A DNA stretch of 45,646 bases from Gammaproteobacteria bacterium (GCA_020445335.1 JAGRGU010000044.1:1-45646), one strand, 5' to 3'. Counted from the stretch's first letter, positions 9,416 through 18,526 are shown. Program-made: numbers and translations. The notes: generated by a model not told the origin, from the letters alone.

Positions 9416-10268
9416 ATCTCAGGTTGGTTTTATACGAAGGGATGCGGGCGTTCAGCGCCTGCGAAAAGTTGGCGAACTCCATCGTCACCGTGGCCAGCTC
9501 AACCGCCTCGAAATTTGTTCCGGTGACAATCGCGCTGCGCAGGATAGCTCCTCCCATCACCGCATGCGAGAGGTCGGCGCCGCTGAGATTGGCGTAACGC
9601 ATATTGGTCTCCTCGGCGGAGATATTGGCCATCCGCGCTCCCTGCATGTCCGCTCCCTCCAGATTGGCGAGATTGATAACCGTGAATCCACCGCCGGAGC
9701 TGCTCTCCATGAGCGCGTCACGCAAAACCGCCTTGACCATGTTTGCCTCGTTGAGATGGCTGTCGGAGAGGTTGGCGCCGCTCATGTCCGCCTCGCGAAG
9801 ATTGGTTTTTATCAGCAGCGCGCGGTTTGCCTGCAGGCGCAGCATCATCGCATTCGACAGGTCCGCGTCGCGCAGGTCGGCATGGTTGAGATTGGCGTCG
9901 CAAAGATTGCAGCCGCGCATCTCCACGAAGCGCAGATCGGCGCGTTGCAGGTTGGCTCCCTGCAGCGTGGCCCTGCTTAGAATCGCCGCCAGCGATCGCC
10001 GTTCGGCGCCCAGCTTGGCCTCTGCGAGATTGGCACCACTGAGGTCGGCATCGTTCAGATGCGCGCCGGCGAAATAGGCGCCCTGCAGATTGGCCTGACG
10101 CAGATCCGCGCCAACCAGATCGGCGTATTGCAGACGTGCACCCGACAGATCCATACCTGAAAGTGCCGCACCTTGCAGGCGCATGTCGCGCAGATCCGCA
10201 CCCCGCAGTGAATCCACATCCAAAGATTCCAGTATCTCCCCGTTTCCCTTGTGTCTGATCTCGATCAT
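9414..10268 (-). CDS. Pentapeptide-repeat protein
   Basis: 284-residue protein made almost wholly of A(D/N)Lxx-type repeats from about residue 20 to 270, for example GADLRDMRLQGAALSGMDL. Such repeats fold as a right-handed beta helix. There is no signal peptide or membrane segment, so it is probably cytosolic. Some family members mimic DNA and protect gyrase, but nothing here shows that function. Two breaks in the repeat pattern occur near residues 90 and 190. ATG 10268 follows AGGAC. Its stop lies in the sat terminator. It is divergent from the RND gene. Confidence 0.85.
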   Translation of the reverse strand: MIEIRHKGNGEILESLDVDSLRGADLRDMRLQGAALSGMDLSGARLQYADLVGADLRQANLQGAYFAGAHLNDADLSGANLAEAKLGAERRSLAAILSRATLQGANLQRADLRFVEMRGCNLCDANLNHADLRDADLSNAMMLRLQANRALLIKTNLREADMSGANLSDSHLNEANMVKAVLRDALMESSSGGGFTVINLANLEGADMQGARMANISAEETNMRYANLSGADLSHAVMGGAILRSAIVTGTNFEAVELATVTMEFANFSQALNARIPSYKTNLR

Positions 10269-10543
10269 CGCTGGTTGTCCTGGTTCTGTATCAGCATTCG
10301 AGCCACCCGGCAGGCTCTCATTTGAGGATAGCAGTGGCGCATTCGTGACAGCGCCGTGTTACCCGCTGGCACATCACTATTCGATCTGGAGTTGATCTGG
10401 CGCAGGAATCGGGTGCGAGGCTGAGGCGATCGAAGAGGGGTTCCGCCACGGCCTTGACTACACTAATAATCAGGGGATTACGAGCTCAATCCCAAAGTAG
10501 TACGGGGTTACGACTTTGAGGTTGTATCAGGGATCTTTCAATC
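10269..10543 (+). promoter_or_regulatory. Divergent intergenic region before the RND gene
   Basis: 275 bases between divergent genes, no gene seen. A TTGACT at about 10454-10459 could be a -35 box for the RND gene. Downstream are two perfect 6-base inverted repeats: GGGATT (10474-10479) / AATCCC (10488-10493) and CAAAGT (10493-10498) / ACTTTG (10513-10518). These may be operators or leader hairpins; no regulator gene adjoins them. Confidence 0.35.
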
Positions 10544-13500
10544 ATGGCGAAGCGCCCCGCCAGATTCCGCTCAAGACGCCCGGCCTGGACACACGCGCCG
10601 CTGCCGATCAGCGGTGAACCGCCGCTCGGTCTCGCCGGCGGGATCGCAAGACTCTTTATCAACTCGCCACTTTCACCGCTGTTACTGATGGTCACGCTGC
10701 TGGTTGGCCTGCTTGGCCTGTTGTTCACGCCGCGCCAGGAGGATCCGGAGATCTCGGTGCCGATGGTCGACATCTTCGTCCGATATCCCGGCGTCGCGGC
10801 GCAACAGGTCGCGGCGCTCGCGATCAGGCCGCTTGAACGGATGATGAGCGAGATCGTCGGCGTCAAGCACGTCTATTCGGCATCCAGGCGCGGCGAAGGG
10901 ATGGTTACGGTGCGCTTCAAGGTTGGCGAGAAGCTCGGGCCGTCGATCGTCAAAGTACATGACAAATTGCAGTCGAATCTCGACCGGATGCCGCCGGGTA
11001 TCGCACCGCCGCTGGTGAAACCCAAGGGGATCGACGACGTGCCGGTCGTCACCATCACGCTCTGGTCGGAACGGCTCGACGACAGCCGGTTGCGGGAACT
11101 GGCGGTGGAGTTGCTGCAGCGCCTGGAGGCGGTGCCGAACACCGGCAGTGGATTCGTCGTCGGCGGACGGGCGCGTGAGATTCGCATCGAGGTCGCGCCC
11201 GAGCGGTTGGCCGGTTACGGCGTTTCTCTTGAGACTATCGCCAATACCGTGCGAGGCGCCAATGGCGCGCAGTCCGGCGGCTATCTGGAACAGCGCAACG
11301 GCAGCTTCAAAGTGACCTCGGGCGCATTCCTGCGCGACGCCGAGAGCGTGGGGGCATTGATTGTCGGTAACCTGCGGGGCAGTCCGGTCTATCTGCGGGA
11401 TCTGGCGAACGTCTTCGAGGCGGCAGGAGAGGCACGCCATCTGGTCTCCTATCACAGCGGTGCCGCCCAGCCAGCCGGCCAGCGGGAGACCGAAGGCGCG
11501 TCGGCGGTCACCCTCGCGCTGGCGAAAAAGGAGGGTTCGAACGGCGTGGCCGTGGCGCGCGAGATTCTGCATCGGCTCGAAGGTCTGAAAGGCCGGCTTT
11601 TGCCTGATGAGGTCGAAGTTGCGGTAACCCGTAACTACGGCAAGACCGCCAACGACAAAGTCAACGAGTTGCTGGCGGCGCTCCTTGGCGCGGCGGTCGC
11701 GGTCAGTCTGCTCTGCTGGTTCACCATCGGCGCCAGACCGGCACTGGTGGTGATCATCGTCATTCCGGTGGTGATTCTGATCACCATCTGGTCGGCCTGG
11801 GTGCTCGGCTATACCATCAACCGGGTCAGTCTGTTCGCGCTGATCTTCGCGATAGGCATCCTGGTCGACGACGCCACCGTCGTGGTCGAGAACATATTTC
11901 GGCGCTGGCTGCACGACGGGGTTACAAGCTCGGATGTTGCGGTCGACGCCGTGCGCGAAGTCGGCAATCCGACCATCATCGCCACGTTGACGGTGCTGGC
12001 CGCGCTGCTGCCGATGGGATTCGTCAGCGGCATGATGGGGCCCTACATGTTGCCGATACCGCTGTTGGCGTCGGTAGCAATGAGCTTCTCGCTGATTGCC
12101 GCTTTCGTCTTCACGCCCTGGTTCGCGATGCGCCTGCGACCTAAGCTGGCGGCGCTGCAGAGCGCTGAGGCGCGCGAGCACCGCATTCAGGCCGGCATAG
12201 GCCGTTACTACCGACCGCTGATCGAACCGCTTGTCAAACATCGGCGCCTGGGGCAGATCTTCCTCTGGTCGATCGTAGTGGCGTTTTTTTGGGTTTGTTC
12301 GCTCTTCTATACCCAGTCGGTGACGGTCAAGATGCTGCCGTTCGACAACAAACCGGAGTTCGGTGTGCTGATCAATCTGCCCGAGGGCAGCGCGCTGCCG
12401 TTGACCGCCAATCTCACGCAGCATCTGGTGCGGGAGCTGGCGCTGCAGCCGGAGGTGACCGCGCTGCAGGCCTATGTCGGTACCGCTTCGCCATTCAACT
12501 TCAATGGTCTGGTGCGCCACTACTATCTGCGCGGGGAGCCCTGGGAAGCGGATATCCAGGTGATGCTGACCGACAAGAACGAGCGCACGGCGAGCAGTCA
12601 TCAGCTGGCTGAGCGGGCCCGGGCGCTACTGACACCGATCGCGCGGCGGGCCGGCGCGCGCATCGCGGTGGTTGAGATGCCACCCGGACCTCCGGTGCTG
12701 CAGACGGTCGTTGCCGAAATATATGGTCCCGACGCCGCGACGCGCCGCCGCGTGGCGGAGGATATGATGCGGATGATGGAGGCGGTGCCCAATCTGGTCG
12801 ATGTCGACAGCTACATGACGCAGGCGCACGCGCGCTGGCACTTCCAGATCGACAGCGACAAGGCGATCAGGCGTGGCGTTACCGTCGAAACGATCAACCG
12901 CAATATCGAGATGGCGATGGGCGGTTACCGCCTGGGCGACGTCAAGCGGGGCGGGGGGCTGGAGCCGACCTATCTGCTGTTGCAGCTGCCGCTGCAGCGA
13001 CGCTCGGATCTGGCCAGGCTCTCCAATCTGCCGATTCCGCATCCCGCCGGAGAGAGCGTGCCGCTGCATGAGCTGGGGCGGTTTCTGCGGGTTGCCGAGG
13101 ATCCGGTCATCTACCACAAGGATCTACGTCCGCTGGAGTATGTGACCGGCGAGATGGAGGGGCGGCTCGGCGCACCGATCTACGGCATGCTGGCGGTGGA
13201 GTCGCAACTGGAAGGGTATACCGCACCGGACGGGGTGGCTATCAGCGGTACGCTGAGCGGACCACCCGAGGATCGCGGTTTCTCGGCGTTCGAGTGGAGT
13301 GGCGAATGGGTCGTCACCTACGAGACCTTCCGCGACATGGGGCTGGCGTTCGCCGCCGCGCTGGTGCTGATCTATATTCTGCTGGTATGGGAGTTTCGTA
13401 ATTTCATTCAGCCGGCGATCATCATGGCACCGATACCGTTGACGTTGATCGGCATCATTCCTGGACACTGGCTGCTCGGCGCGGAGTTTACCGCCACCTC

Positions 13501-13882
13501 GATGATCGGTTTCATCGCACTGGCCGGCATCGAGGTACGCAACTCCATCCTGCTGGTCGATTTCGCCAAGAACGAGGTCGATCGCGGTATCCCGGTGCGC
13601 GAAGCGGTGATCATGGCCGGCCACATCAGGATGCGACCGATTTGGGTGACCGATTTGACGATGATGGCCGGCGCCTTCGCGATTCTGTTCGATCCGATCT
13701 TTCAGGGGATGGCGATATCGCTGCTGTTCGGACCCGTCGTCGCCACTTCACTGACGCTGATCGTGGTCCCGCTCGGCTGCATCACCGCCGGCGAAGCCTT
13801 CTGTCCCGGTGATGGGGTAAGCAGCGCGCCGCAGGAAGTGGAAGAGAGTTTCCCATCGACATCCGCCGAAGCCGGAGGTTAA
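10544..13882 (+). CDS. RND-family efflux transporter (AcrB/HAE1-like)
   Basis: Large inner-membrane proton-driven pump of 1112 residues. The two-halved AcrB layout is visible: a first membrane helix near residues 45-65, a large periplasmic loop, a helix cluster near 375-550 with FAIGILVDDATVVVENI (acidic pair near residue 442), a second periplasmic loop, and a second helix cluster near 940-1085. It resembles the divergent RND permeases of proteobacteria that lack a close AcrB match. No membrane-fusion or TolC gene adjoins it, so partners must be elsewhere or absent. The N-terminal 40 residues are basic and longer than in AcrB. ATG 10544 is the likely start. Confidence 0.9.
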   Translation: MAKRPARFRSRRPAWTHAPLPISGEPPLGLAGGIARLFINSPLSPLLLMVTLLVGLLGLLFTPRQEDPEISVPMVDIFVRYPGVAAQQVAALAIRPLERMMSEIVGVKHVYSASRRGEGMVTVRFKVGEKLGPSIVKVHDKLQSNLDRMPPGIAPPLVKPKGIDDVPVVTITLWSERLDDSRLRELAVELLQRLEAVPNTGSGFVVGGRAREIRIEVAPERLAGYGVSLETIANTVRGANGAQSGGYLEQRNGSFKVTSGAFLRDAESVGALIVGNLRGSPVYLRDLANVFEAAGEARHLVSYHSGAAQPAGQRETEGASAVTLALAKKEGSNGVAVAREILHRLEGLKGRLLPDEVEVAVTRNYGKTANDKVNELLAALLGAAVAVSLLCWFTIGARPALVVIIVIPVVILITIWSAWVLGYTINRVSLFALIFAIGILVDDATVVVENIFRRWLHDGVTSSDVAVDAVREVGNPTIIATLTVLAALLPMGFVSGMMGPYMLPIPLLASVAMSFSLIAAFVFTPWFAMRLRPKLAALQSAEAREHRIQAGIGRYYRPLIEPLVKHRRLGQIFLWSIVVAFFWVCSLFYTQSVTVKMLPFDNKPEFGVLINLPEGSALPLTANLTQHLVRELALQPEVTALQAYVGTASPFNFNGLVRHYYLRGEPWEADIQVMLTDKNERTASSHQLAERARALLTPIARRAGARIAVVEMPPGPPVLQTVVAEIYGPDAATRRRVAEDMMRMMEAVPNLVDVDSYMTQAHARWHFQIDSDKAIRRGVTVETINRNIEMAMGGYRLGDVKRGGGLEPTYLLLQLPLQRRSDLARLSNLPIPHPAGESVPLHELGRFLRVAEDPVIYHKDLRPLEYVTGEMEGRLGAPIYGMLAVESQLEGYTAPDGVAISGTLSGPPEDRGFSAFEWSGEWVVTYETFRDMGLAFAAALVLIYILLVWEFRNFIQPAIIMAPIPLTLIGIIPGHWLLGAEFTATSMIGFIALAGIEVRNSILLVDFAKNEVDRGIPVREAVIMAGHIRMRPIWVTDLTMMAGAFAILFDPIFQGMAISLLFGPVVATSLTLIVVPLGCITAGEAFCPGDGVSSAPQEVEESFPSTSAEAGG

Positions 13883-13900
13883 CATCCCACCCTCGCAGGT

Positions 13901-13961
13901 TCTGCGCATGAATGCGCAGACGCCGCAACCCGGGCATGCCGCTGCCAAGGGTTGGTCGGCG
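13901..13961 (+). promoter_or_regulatory. Tandem hairpins in the leader of metY
   Basis: Two adjacent stems lie between the RND stop and metY. The first is a perfect 8-base stem TCTGCGCA (13901-13908) / TGCGCAGA (13913-13920) with a TGAA loop. The second, 13921-13961, stacks CGCCG/CGGCG, CAACCC/GGGTTG and GGCA/TGCC with small internal bulges. Neither is followed by a T-run. They could form a regulatory leader of the methionine gene, or an RND transcript end. Confidence 0.55.
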
Positions 13962-14007
13962 GGAGAGAGAATAGCGCTAACGCATAGAACATACAGAGGA
14001 GAGAGCC

Positions 14008-15282
14008 ATGAAAATCGAAACCATCGCCGTGCACGGCGGATTTGAGCCGGATCCAACCACCAAAGCGGTCGCGGTACCGATCTATCAGACTACCTCCTAT
14101 GCGTTCGACGATACCCAGCACGGCGCCGACCTCTTCGACCTGAAGGTTCAGGGTAACATCTACACCCGGATCATGAATCCCACCACCGACGTACTGGAGA
14201 AGCGGGTGGCGGCGATGGAAGGGGGCATAGGCGCGCTCGGGCTGGCCTCGGGAATGGCGGCCATCACCAACGCGATATTCACCATCTGCGAGGCGGGCGA
14301 CAACATCATCACCACTTCGACGCTCTATGGCGGCACCTTCAATCTCTTCGCGCACACGCTGCCGCAGCTGGGCATCAAGGCGAAATTCGTCGACCCCAAG
14401 GATATCGATGGCATGGCGGCGCAGATCGACGATCGCACCCGCGCGGTCTTCTGCGAGTCGATCGGCAATCCTGCGGGCAACGTGGTCGATATCGGCGCGA
14501 TCGCCGACATGGCGCACGCGCATGGCGTGCCGCTGATCGTCGACAATACGGTGCCCAGCCCCTATCTCTGCCGTCCATTCGAGCACGGCGCGGATATCGT
14601 GGTGCACGCGCTAACCAAGTACATGGGCGGCCACGGCACCACCATCGGCGGGGTCCTGGTCGACTCCGGCAAGTTCCCCTGGGCCGAACACAAGGAGCGC
14701 TTCCGCCGGCTCAACGAACCGGATGTCTCCTACCACGGCGTGGTCTACACCGAGGCGTTGGGCGAGGCGGCCTATATCGGCCGGGCACGCGTGGTGCCGT
14801 TGCGCAACATGGGCGCGGCGATATCGCCGTTCAACAGTTTCCTGGTGCTGCAGGGCATAGAGACGCTGCCGGTTCGCATGGACCGGCATTGCGAAAACGC
14901 AGTGGCGGTGGCCGGATATCTGCAGGGTCACGAGCGGGTTGCCTGGGTACGTTACGCCGGTCTCGAAGGCCATCCCGACAAACCGCTTGTGGATAAGTAT
15001 ATGGGCGGCAGGGCTTCGAGCATTCTCTCTTTCGGCATCAAGGGGGGCAAAGAGGCGGGCGCCAGATTCATCGACGCGCTGCAGCTGGCGGTCAGGCTGG
15101 TGAACATCGGCGACGCCAAAACACTCGCCTGTCACCCCGCAACCACCACCCATCGCCAGCTGGCACCCGAAGAGGCGGCCAAGGCCGGCGTCAGCGACGA
15201 TATGGTGCGTCTGTCGATAGGTATCGAGCATATCGACGACATCATCGCCGATCTGGACCAGGCGCTGGCGGCCTCGGTTTGA
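14008..15282 (+). CDS. metY: O-acetylhomoserine sulfhydrylase (MetY-type PLP enzyme)
   Basis: Makes homocysteine from O-acetylhomoserine and sulfide in the cytosol, a direct-sulfhydrylation route suited to a sulfide-rich cell. The 424-residue length fits MetY rather than the shorter MetB/MetC enzymes. The Cys/Met-metabolism PLP fold is clear: SGMAA phosphate loop (81-85), IVDNT with the PLP aspartate (179) and the Schiff-base lysine K204 in HALTKYMGGHG. The ribosome binding site GAGGAGAGAG sits well before ATG 14008. A tandem-hairpin leader precedes it. MetZ-type O-succinylhomoserine specificity is a less likely alternative. Confidence 0.92.
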   Translation: MKIETIAVHGGFEPDPTTKAVAVPIYQTTSYAFDDTQHGADLFDLKVQGNIYTRIMNPTTDVLEKRVAAMEGGIGALGLASGMAAITNAIFTICEAGDNIITTSTLYGGTFNLFAHTLPQLGIKAKFVDPKDIDGMAAQIDDRTRAVFCESIGNPAGNVVDIGAIADMAHAHGVPLIVDNTVPSPYLCRPFEHGADIVVHALTKYMGGHGTTIGGVLVDSGKFPWAEHKERFRRLNEPDVSYHGVVYTEALGEAAYIGRARVVPLRNMGAAISPFNSFLVLQGIETLPVRMDRHCENAVAVAGYLQGHERVAWVRYAGLEGHPDKPLVDKYMGGRASSILSFGIKGGKEAGARFIDALQLAVRLVNIGDAKTLACHPATTTHRQLAPEEAAKAGVSDDMVRLSIGIEHIDDIIADLDQALAASV

Positions 15283-15287
15283 GGGAG

Positions 15288-15314
15288 TAAAAAGAAGGGG
15301 GGCGCGTGCCCCCC
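15288..15314 (-). terminator. Terminator of the thioredoxin-like gene
   Basis: On the minus strand GGGGGG (15314-15309) pairs with CCCCCC (15302-15297) around a 6-base loop and is followed by TTCTTTTTA. It therefore terminates the minus-strand gene ending at 15346, and lies between it and the convergent metY stop. Confidence 0.75.
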
Positions 15315-15345
15315 GGAGTTCGTATTGCGCGGGTTCCGCCCGGGC

Positions 15346-15861
15346 TCAGTTGCCGGTGAGATTTGCAGCGTGGCGTGGGCTCAGGGCAGCCAACGACATC
15401 ACCGCGCTGCTGATGGCGTGGTCGAGAAACTCGGTATAGGCTTCGGGTCCGTTGAAACCGACGATCGGGTCGGTAAGCGCCCTGCCCAGATGATCGACCA
15501 GCACCACCGTCGGCGTGGCGTAGATGTCGTAGCGTTTCACGAAGATCCTGCTGCGGATCCGCTCGCCGTCGAAGTCGGTGATCTTGCCGCCGCTGTCGAT
15601 GTCGAACTCGCGAATCAGCACCCGGTTCTTCAGTGCACCCTGCCGCAGCAGTGGCTGCAATACCTGATCCCTGAGCTGCGTGCAGTAACCGCAACTCTTC
15701 GCGGTAAATATGACCATGATCGGAATGCCGGCACCACGCGCGCTGGAGGCCTCCACCGACCAGTCACGACTGGTCTGGATCTGATCGAGCGGTTCGGCGA
15801 GGGGGGCGAGGCTGATGACCAGCAACAGCGCAGAACAGAGCAGTTTGACAAGCACGTTCAC
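15346..15861 (-). CDS. Exported thioredoxin-fold protein (SoxW/DsbD-tail-like)
   Basis: 171-residue secreted thiol-disulfide protein. A signal peptide spans about residues 1-22 (hydrophobic CSALLLVISLAPLA). The thioredoxin active site is C57-G-Y-C60 within TAKSCGYCTQL, and the cis-proline loop is YATPTVV. These features match periplasmic thioredoxin_2/SoxW-like proteins that reduce disulfides outside the cytosol. The start is GTG 15861; an overlapping ATG just upstream is out of frame. The gene is divergent from the Nudix gene with an AT-rich promoter region between them. The redox partner is unknown. Confidence 0.85.
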   Translation of the reverse strand: MNVLVKLLCSALLLVISLAPLAEPLDQIQTSRDWSVEASSARGAGIPIMVIFTAKSCGYCTQLRDQVLQPLLRQGALKNRVLIREFDIDSGGKITDFDGERIRSRIFVKRYDIYATPTVVLVDHLGRALTDPIVGFNGPEAYTEFLDHAISSAVMSLAALSPRHAANLTGN

Positions 15862-15933
15862 AACATTTCAACCTGAACAACGGCAACACCAAGTATATCG
15901 GGCAAATATCCGATTACTTTAATATTAGAATTC

Positions 15934-15939
15934 TATAAT
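15934..15939 (+). promoter_or_regulatory. Consensus -10 box (TATAAT) before the Nudix gene
   Basis: A perfect TATAAT sits 18 bases before the Nudix ATG, in an unusually AT-rich stretch (15895-15955) of the divergent region. No good -35 hexamer is visible at 16-18 bases upstream, so an extended or activator-dependent promoter is possible. Confidence 0.45.
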
Positions 15940-15957
15940 ATATCTAGCGAAAAAGCG

Positions 15958-16575
15958 ATGACCAAAGGCGAAATATTTAACAGCAAGAGGGTGGACATAC
16001 TCTCGCGCGAGCGGCTTCACGAGGGGTTTCTCGGAATTGATCGTTTCGAGTTGCAGCACTCGCTCTACAGCGGCGGCACCAGCAACAAACTGCACAGGGA
16101 GAGGGTCGACGCCTTCGAGGCGGCGTCGGTACTACTCTACGATCCACGTCTCGACAGCGCGGTGATGATCGAGCAGTTTCGCATCGGTGCGATCGACTTT
16201 CCCGGCGGTGCCTGGATCCTGGAAGTGGTGGGCGGAATCATCGACGACGGCGAGAGCCCCGAAGGGGTGGCACGACGCGAGGCGGTCGAGGAGGCGGGTT
16301 GCACTGTCGGACGCATCGAGCCGATCTGCCGCTTCATGGTCAGCCCGGGCTTCACCACCGAGCGGATCCACCTCTTCTGCGGCGAGGTCGATGCTTCCGC
16401 CGCCGGCGGCATCCACGGACTCGAGACCGAGGGCGAGGATATCCGCGTCGAAGTGCTGGGGGCCGACGCGCTCATCGACGAGCTCTACGGCGGCCGCATC
16501 AACTGCACCAGCGCGCTGGTGGCGGTGCAGTGGTTCGCGATGAACCGGGATCGACTGCGCCAGCAGTGGCGCTGA
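15958..16575 (+). CDS. Nudix hydrolase, probable ADP-ribose pyrophosphatase (NudF-like)
   Basis: Hydrolyses nucleoside-diphosphate-linked compounds; ADP-ribose is the usual substrate of this subgroup. The 205-residue protein has a complete Nudix box: G93 then E99, with REAVEEAG at 107-114, matching GX5EX7REUXEEXGU. The upstream motif YSGGTSNKLHRERV and the proline about 15 residues after the box (MVSPGF) fit the NudF/TrgB group. ATG 15958 follows a short leader with a weak ribosome binding site. It is not in an operon. Confidence 0.9.
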   Translation: MTKGEIFNSKRVDILSRERLHEGFLGIDRFELQHSLYSGGTSNKLHRERVDAFEAASVLLYDPRLDSAVMIEQFRIGAIDFPGGAWILEVVGGIIDDGESPEGVARREAVEEAGCTVGRIEPICRFMVSPGFTTERIHLFCGEVDASAAGGIHGLETEGEDIRVEVLGADALIDELYGGRINCTSALVAVQWFAMNRDRLRQQWR

Positions 16576-16602
16576 CGCGCGGCCCAAGTTGGGCGTCGAG
16601 GG

Positions 16603-17016
16603 TCAGAGCGACTCCAGTACCGGGCAGGTGAGCAGTCGCTTCAGATCGGGAAGCCGTTCGAGTTCTCCGCGGATCTGATTCAGCCGATCCATCGATTCGA
16701 CCTCGGCGAACAGCATCAGGTCGATCTCTCCGCTCAATGCGTGGATCCGGGTCAACTCCGGAATCGACCGTAGCCGGGGTGCCAGCTGGTGCAGATGAAA
16801 CGGGCTGAAGGTAAGCTGGAAATAGGCCTGGAGTCCGGCCGCTGCCGTGCCGCCGAGTCGCACGCTGTACCCGTTGACGACACCGCTCTGTTCCAGCCGC
16901 TCGACACGTTCGGCGACCGCACTTCGCGACAGGCCGACCCGCCGGCCGATCTCGGCCAGCGAAGTGCGCGCATTTTCACGCAGCGCACGGATGATCTTGC
17001 GGTCGTAGTTGTCCAT
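16603..17016 (-). CDS. Lrp/AsnC-family transcriptional regulator
   Basis: 137-residue regulator with an N-terminal winged helix-turn-helix (MDNYDRKIIRALRENART, then EIGRRVGLSRSAVAERVERL) and a C-terminal ligand-binding RAM domain (about 60-137). Such proteins bind amino acids and often control a divergent amino-acid gene. Here the divergent neighbour, 170 bases away, is lysA, so lysine or diaminopimelate is a plausible ligand by inference. The ATG at 17016 fits the family; upstream in-frame codons give unrelated sequence. The usual length is about 150-160, so it is slightly short. Confidence 0.88.
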   Translation of the reverse strand: MDNYDRKIIRALRENARTSLAEIGRRVGLSRSAVAERVERLEQSGVVNGYSVRLGGTAAAGLQAYFQLTFSPFHLHQLAPRLRSIPELTRIHALSGEIDLMLFAEVESMDRLNQIRGELERLPDLKRLLTCPVLESL

Positions 17017-17186
17017 TGGCGGATTATCGCGAAGCCATGATGAAGCCGTCCAGCCGCAGTTACGTCGCGGCGACGTTACGCGGGACAAAAGCATCGAAAC
17101 GACGGCAACAACCCCACATCTGCCCGCTGTCGCACACTGCCTGGCCGCGTAGCATGGTCTGAAACTCATACCCGAGGAGAACGTCC

Positions 17187-18434
17187 ATGCCTGTTTCACC
17201 CTTTATCGCCTATCGCAACGGTCGACTGCATCACGAAGAGGTCGATCTCGAGCAGCTCGCGGCGACGGTCGGTACCCCCTTCTACTGTTACTCAAAGGCT
17301 GCCATTCAGAGTGCCATCCGGAGTTGCCGGGCGGCGTTCGATCCGCTTGGGATCAGCATTCACTACGCGGTCAAGGCCAACGCCAATCTCTCGGTACTCC
17401 GCTTGATGGCAGCTGCAGGTCTGGGTGCCGATATCGTCTCCGGCGGGGAGTTGGCGCGCGCGCTGCAGGCCGGCATTCGGCCGGAGGGCATCGTCTTTTC
17501 CGGTGTTGGCAAACAAGCCCGGGAGATGGGACAGGCGCTCGCTGCCGCCATTGGCCAGTTCAACATCGAATCGATCCCCGAGCTTGAGTTGCTGGAGGGT
17601 GTGGCGCGGGAACAGGGATGCCGGGCTGCGGTGGCGCTGCGTGTCAACCCCGAGGTGAATGCCAACACCCATCGGAATATCACCACCGGCGTACGCGGCA
17701 GCAAGTTCGGCATTCCGTTGGATCAGCTCGACCAAGCGCTGGCAGCCGTGCTGCGCTCACCCCACCTGCAGCTGCGCGGGCTGGCGGCTCATATCGGCTC
17801 GCAAATACTCGACGAGCGGCCATACCGTGCGCTCTGCCGGTTGTTGGCACGGGAGACGCTGCGGCTGCGTGAGCTTGGAGTGGAGATAGGCCATATCGAT
17901 CTGGGCGGCGGATTCGGGGTTGATTACGGCGATGGACGAACGCTCGCATTCGAGACAGTTGCAGCGATTGTCGAACAGGAGCTGCTGCCGCTTTCGCTGC
18001 GTGTGGCGGTCGAGCCGGGGCGTTCACTGGTTGCCGGAGCCGGGGTGATGGTCAGCCGCGTCATCTATCGCAAGGCGGCGCAGCCCCCCTTCCTGATTTT
18101 GGATGCCGGCATGAACGACCTGATGCGCCCGGCGCTCTATCAGGCGGTCCACCCGCTGCTGCCGTTGGCACAGCACGAAGCGACGTGGGTCATGGCAAAT
18201 CTGGTCGGACCCGTCTGCGAGAGTACAGACCTGTTTCAGCGCGACGCGTCGGTTCCGGCGTCACTGGGGGCGGGAGACCTGGTGGCGTTTCAGCAGGCTG
18301 GCGCCTACGCGGCGGTCATGTCCGGTACCTACAACGGTCGAGACCTTATCCCGGAGGTAATGGTGGAGGGTGATACGAGCCGTGTGATTCGCCGTCGTCT
18401 GAGCCAGGTCGACTTGATGGAGCTGGAGCTCTGA
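17187..18434 (+). CDS. lysA: Diaminopimelate decarboxylase
   Basis: Last step of lysine synthesis: decarboxylates meso-diaminopimelate with PLP. The 415-residue protein has the alanine-racemase-type barrel with the PLP lysine K63 in HYAVKANAN, the phosphate-binding HIGSQ and GGGFGVDYGDG, and the C-terminal GPVCESTD cysteine loop with the substrate tyrosine in AYAAVMSGTYNGR. That last motif looks closer to the alphaproteobacterial-type LysA pattern (TYN-R) than to E. coli LysA. It is not beside argH or dapF, the common gammaproteobacterial setting. A good site GAGGAG precedes ATG 17187. A related ornithine-type decarboxylase is less likely. Confidence 0.88.
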   Translation: MPVSPFIAYRNGRLHHEEVDLEQLAATVGTPFYCYSKAAIQSAIRSCRAAFDPLGISIHYAVKANANLSVLRLMAAAGLGADIVSGGELARALQAGIRPEGIVFSGVGKQAREMGQALAAAIGQFNIESIPELELLEGVAREQGCRAAVALRVNPEVNANTHRNITTGVRGSKFGIPLDQLDQALAAVLRSPHLQLRGLAAHIGSQILDERPYRALCRLLARETLRLRELGVEIGHIDLGGGFGVDYGDGRTLAFETVAAIVEQELLPLSLRVAVEPGRSLVAGAGVMVSRVIYRKAAQPPFLILDAGMNDLMRPALYQAVHPLLPLAQHEATWVMANLVGPVCESTDLFQRDASVPASLGAGDLVAFQQAGAYAAVMSGTYNGRDLIPEVMVEGDTSRVIRRRLSQVDLMELEL

Positions 18435-18466
18435 GCAGCAGTCGGGATTGGCTCGGACGAGCGCAG

Positions 18467-18526
18467 ATAGCCTCTCCTTATTGAGGGGGAGAGAGCCTAT
18501 TGTCCGCTTGAATATGGTGCATATTC
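18467..18526. other. Hairpins in the convergent lysA gap
   Basis: The 115-base gap between convergent genes has two inverted repeats: CTCTCC (18472-18477) / GGAGAG (18488-18493), extended by ATAG/CTAT with bulges, and the perfect GAATAT (18510-18515) / ATATTC (18521-18526). No strong T-run follows either, so they are weak terminators at best. Confidence 0.4.

Noticed and set aside
10682..12601. A 639-codon open frame on the minus strand inside the RND gene
   Set aside because: It is the low-complexity antisense of a high-GC gene and shows no protein motif.
13883..14007. A known SAM or SAH riboswitch before metY
   Set aside because: Stems are clear but I cannot match a known consensus, so no class is named.
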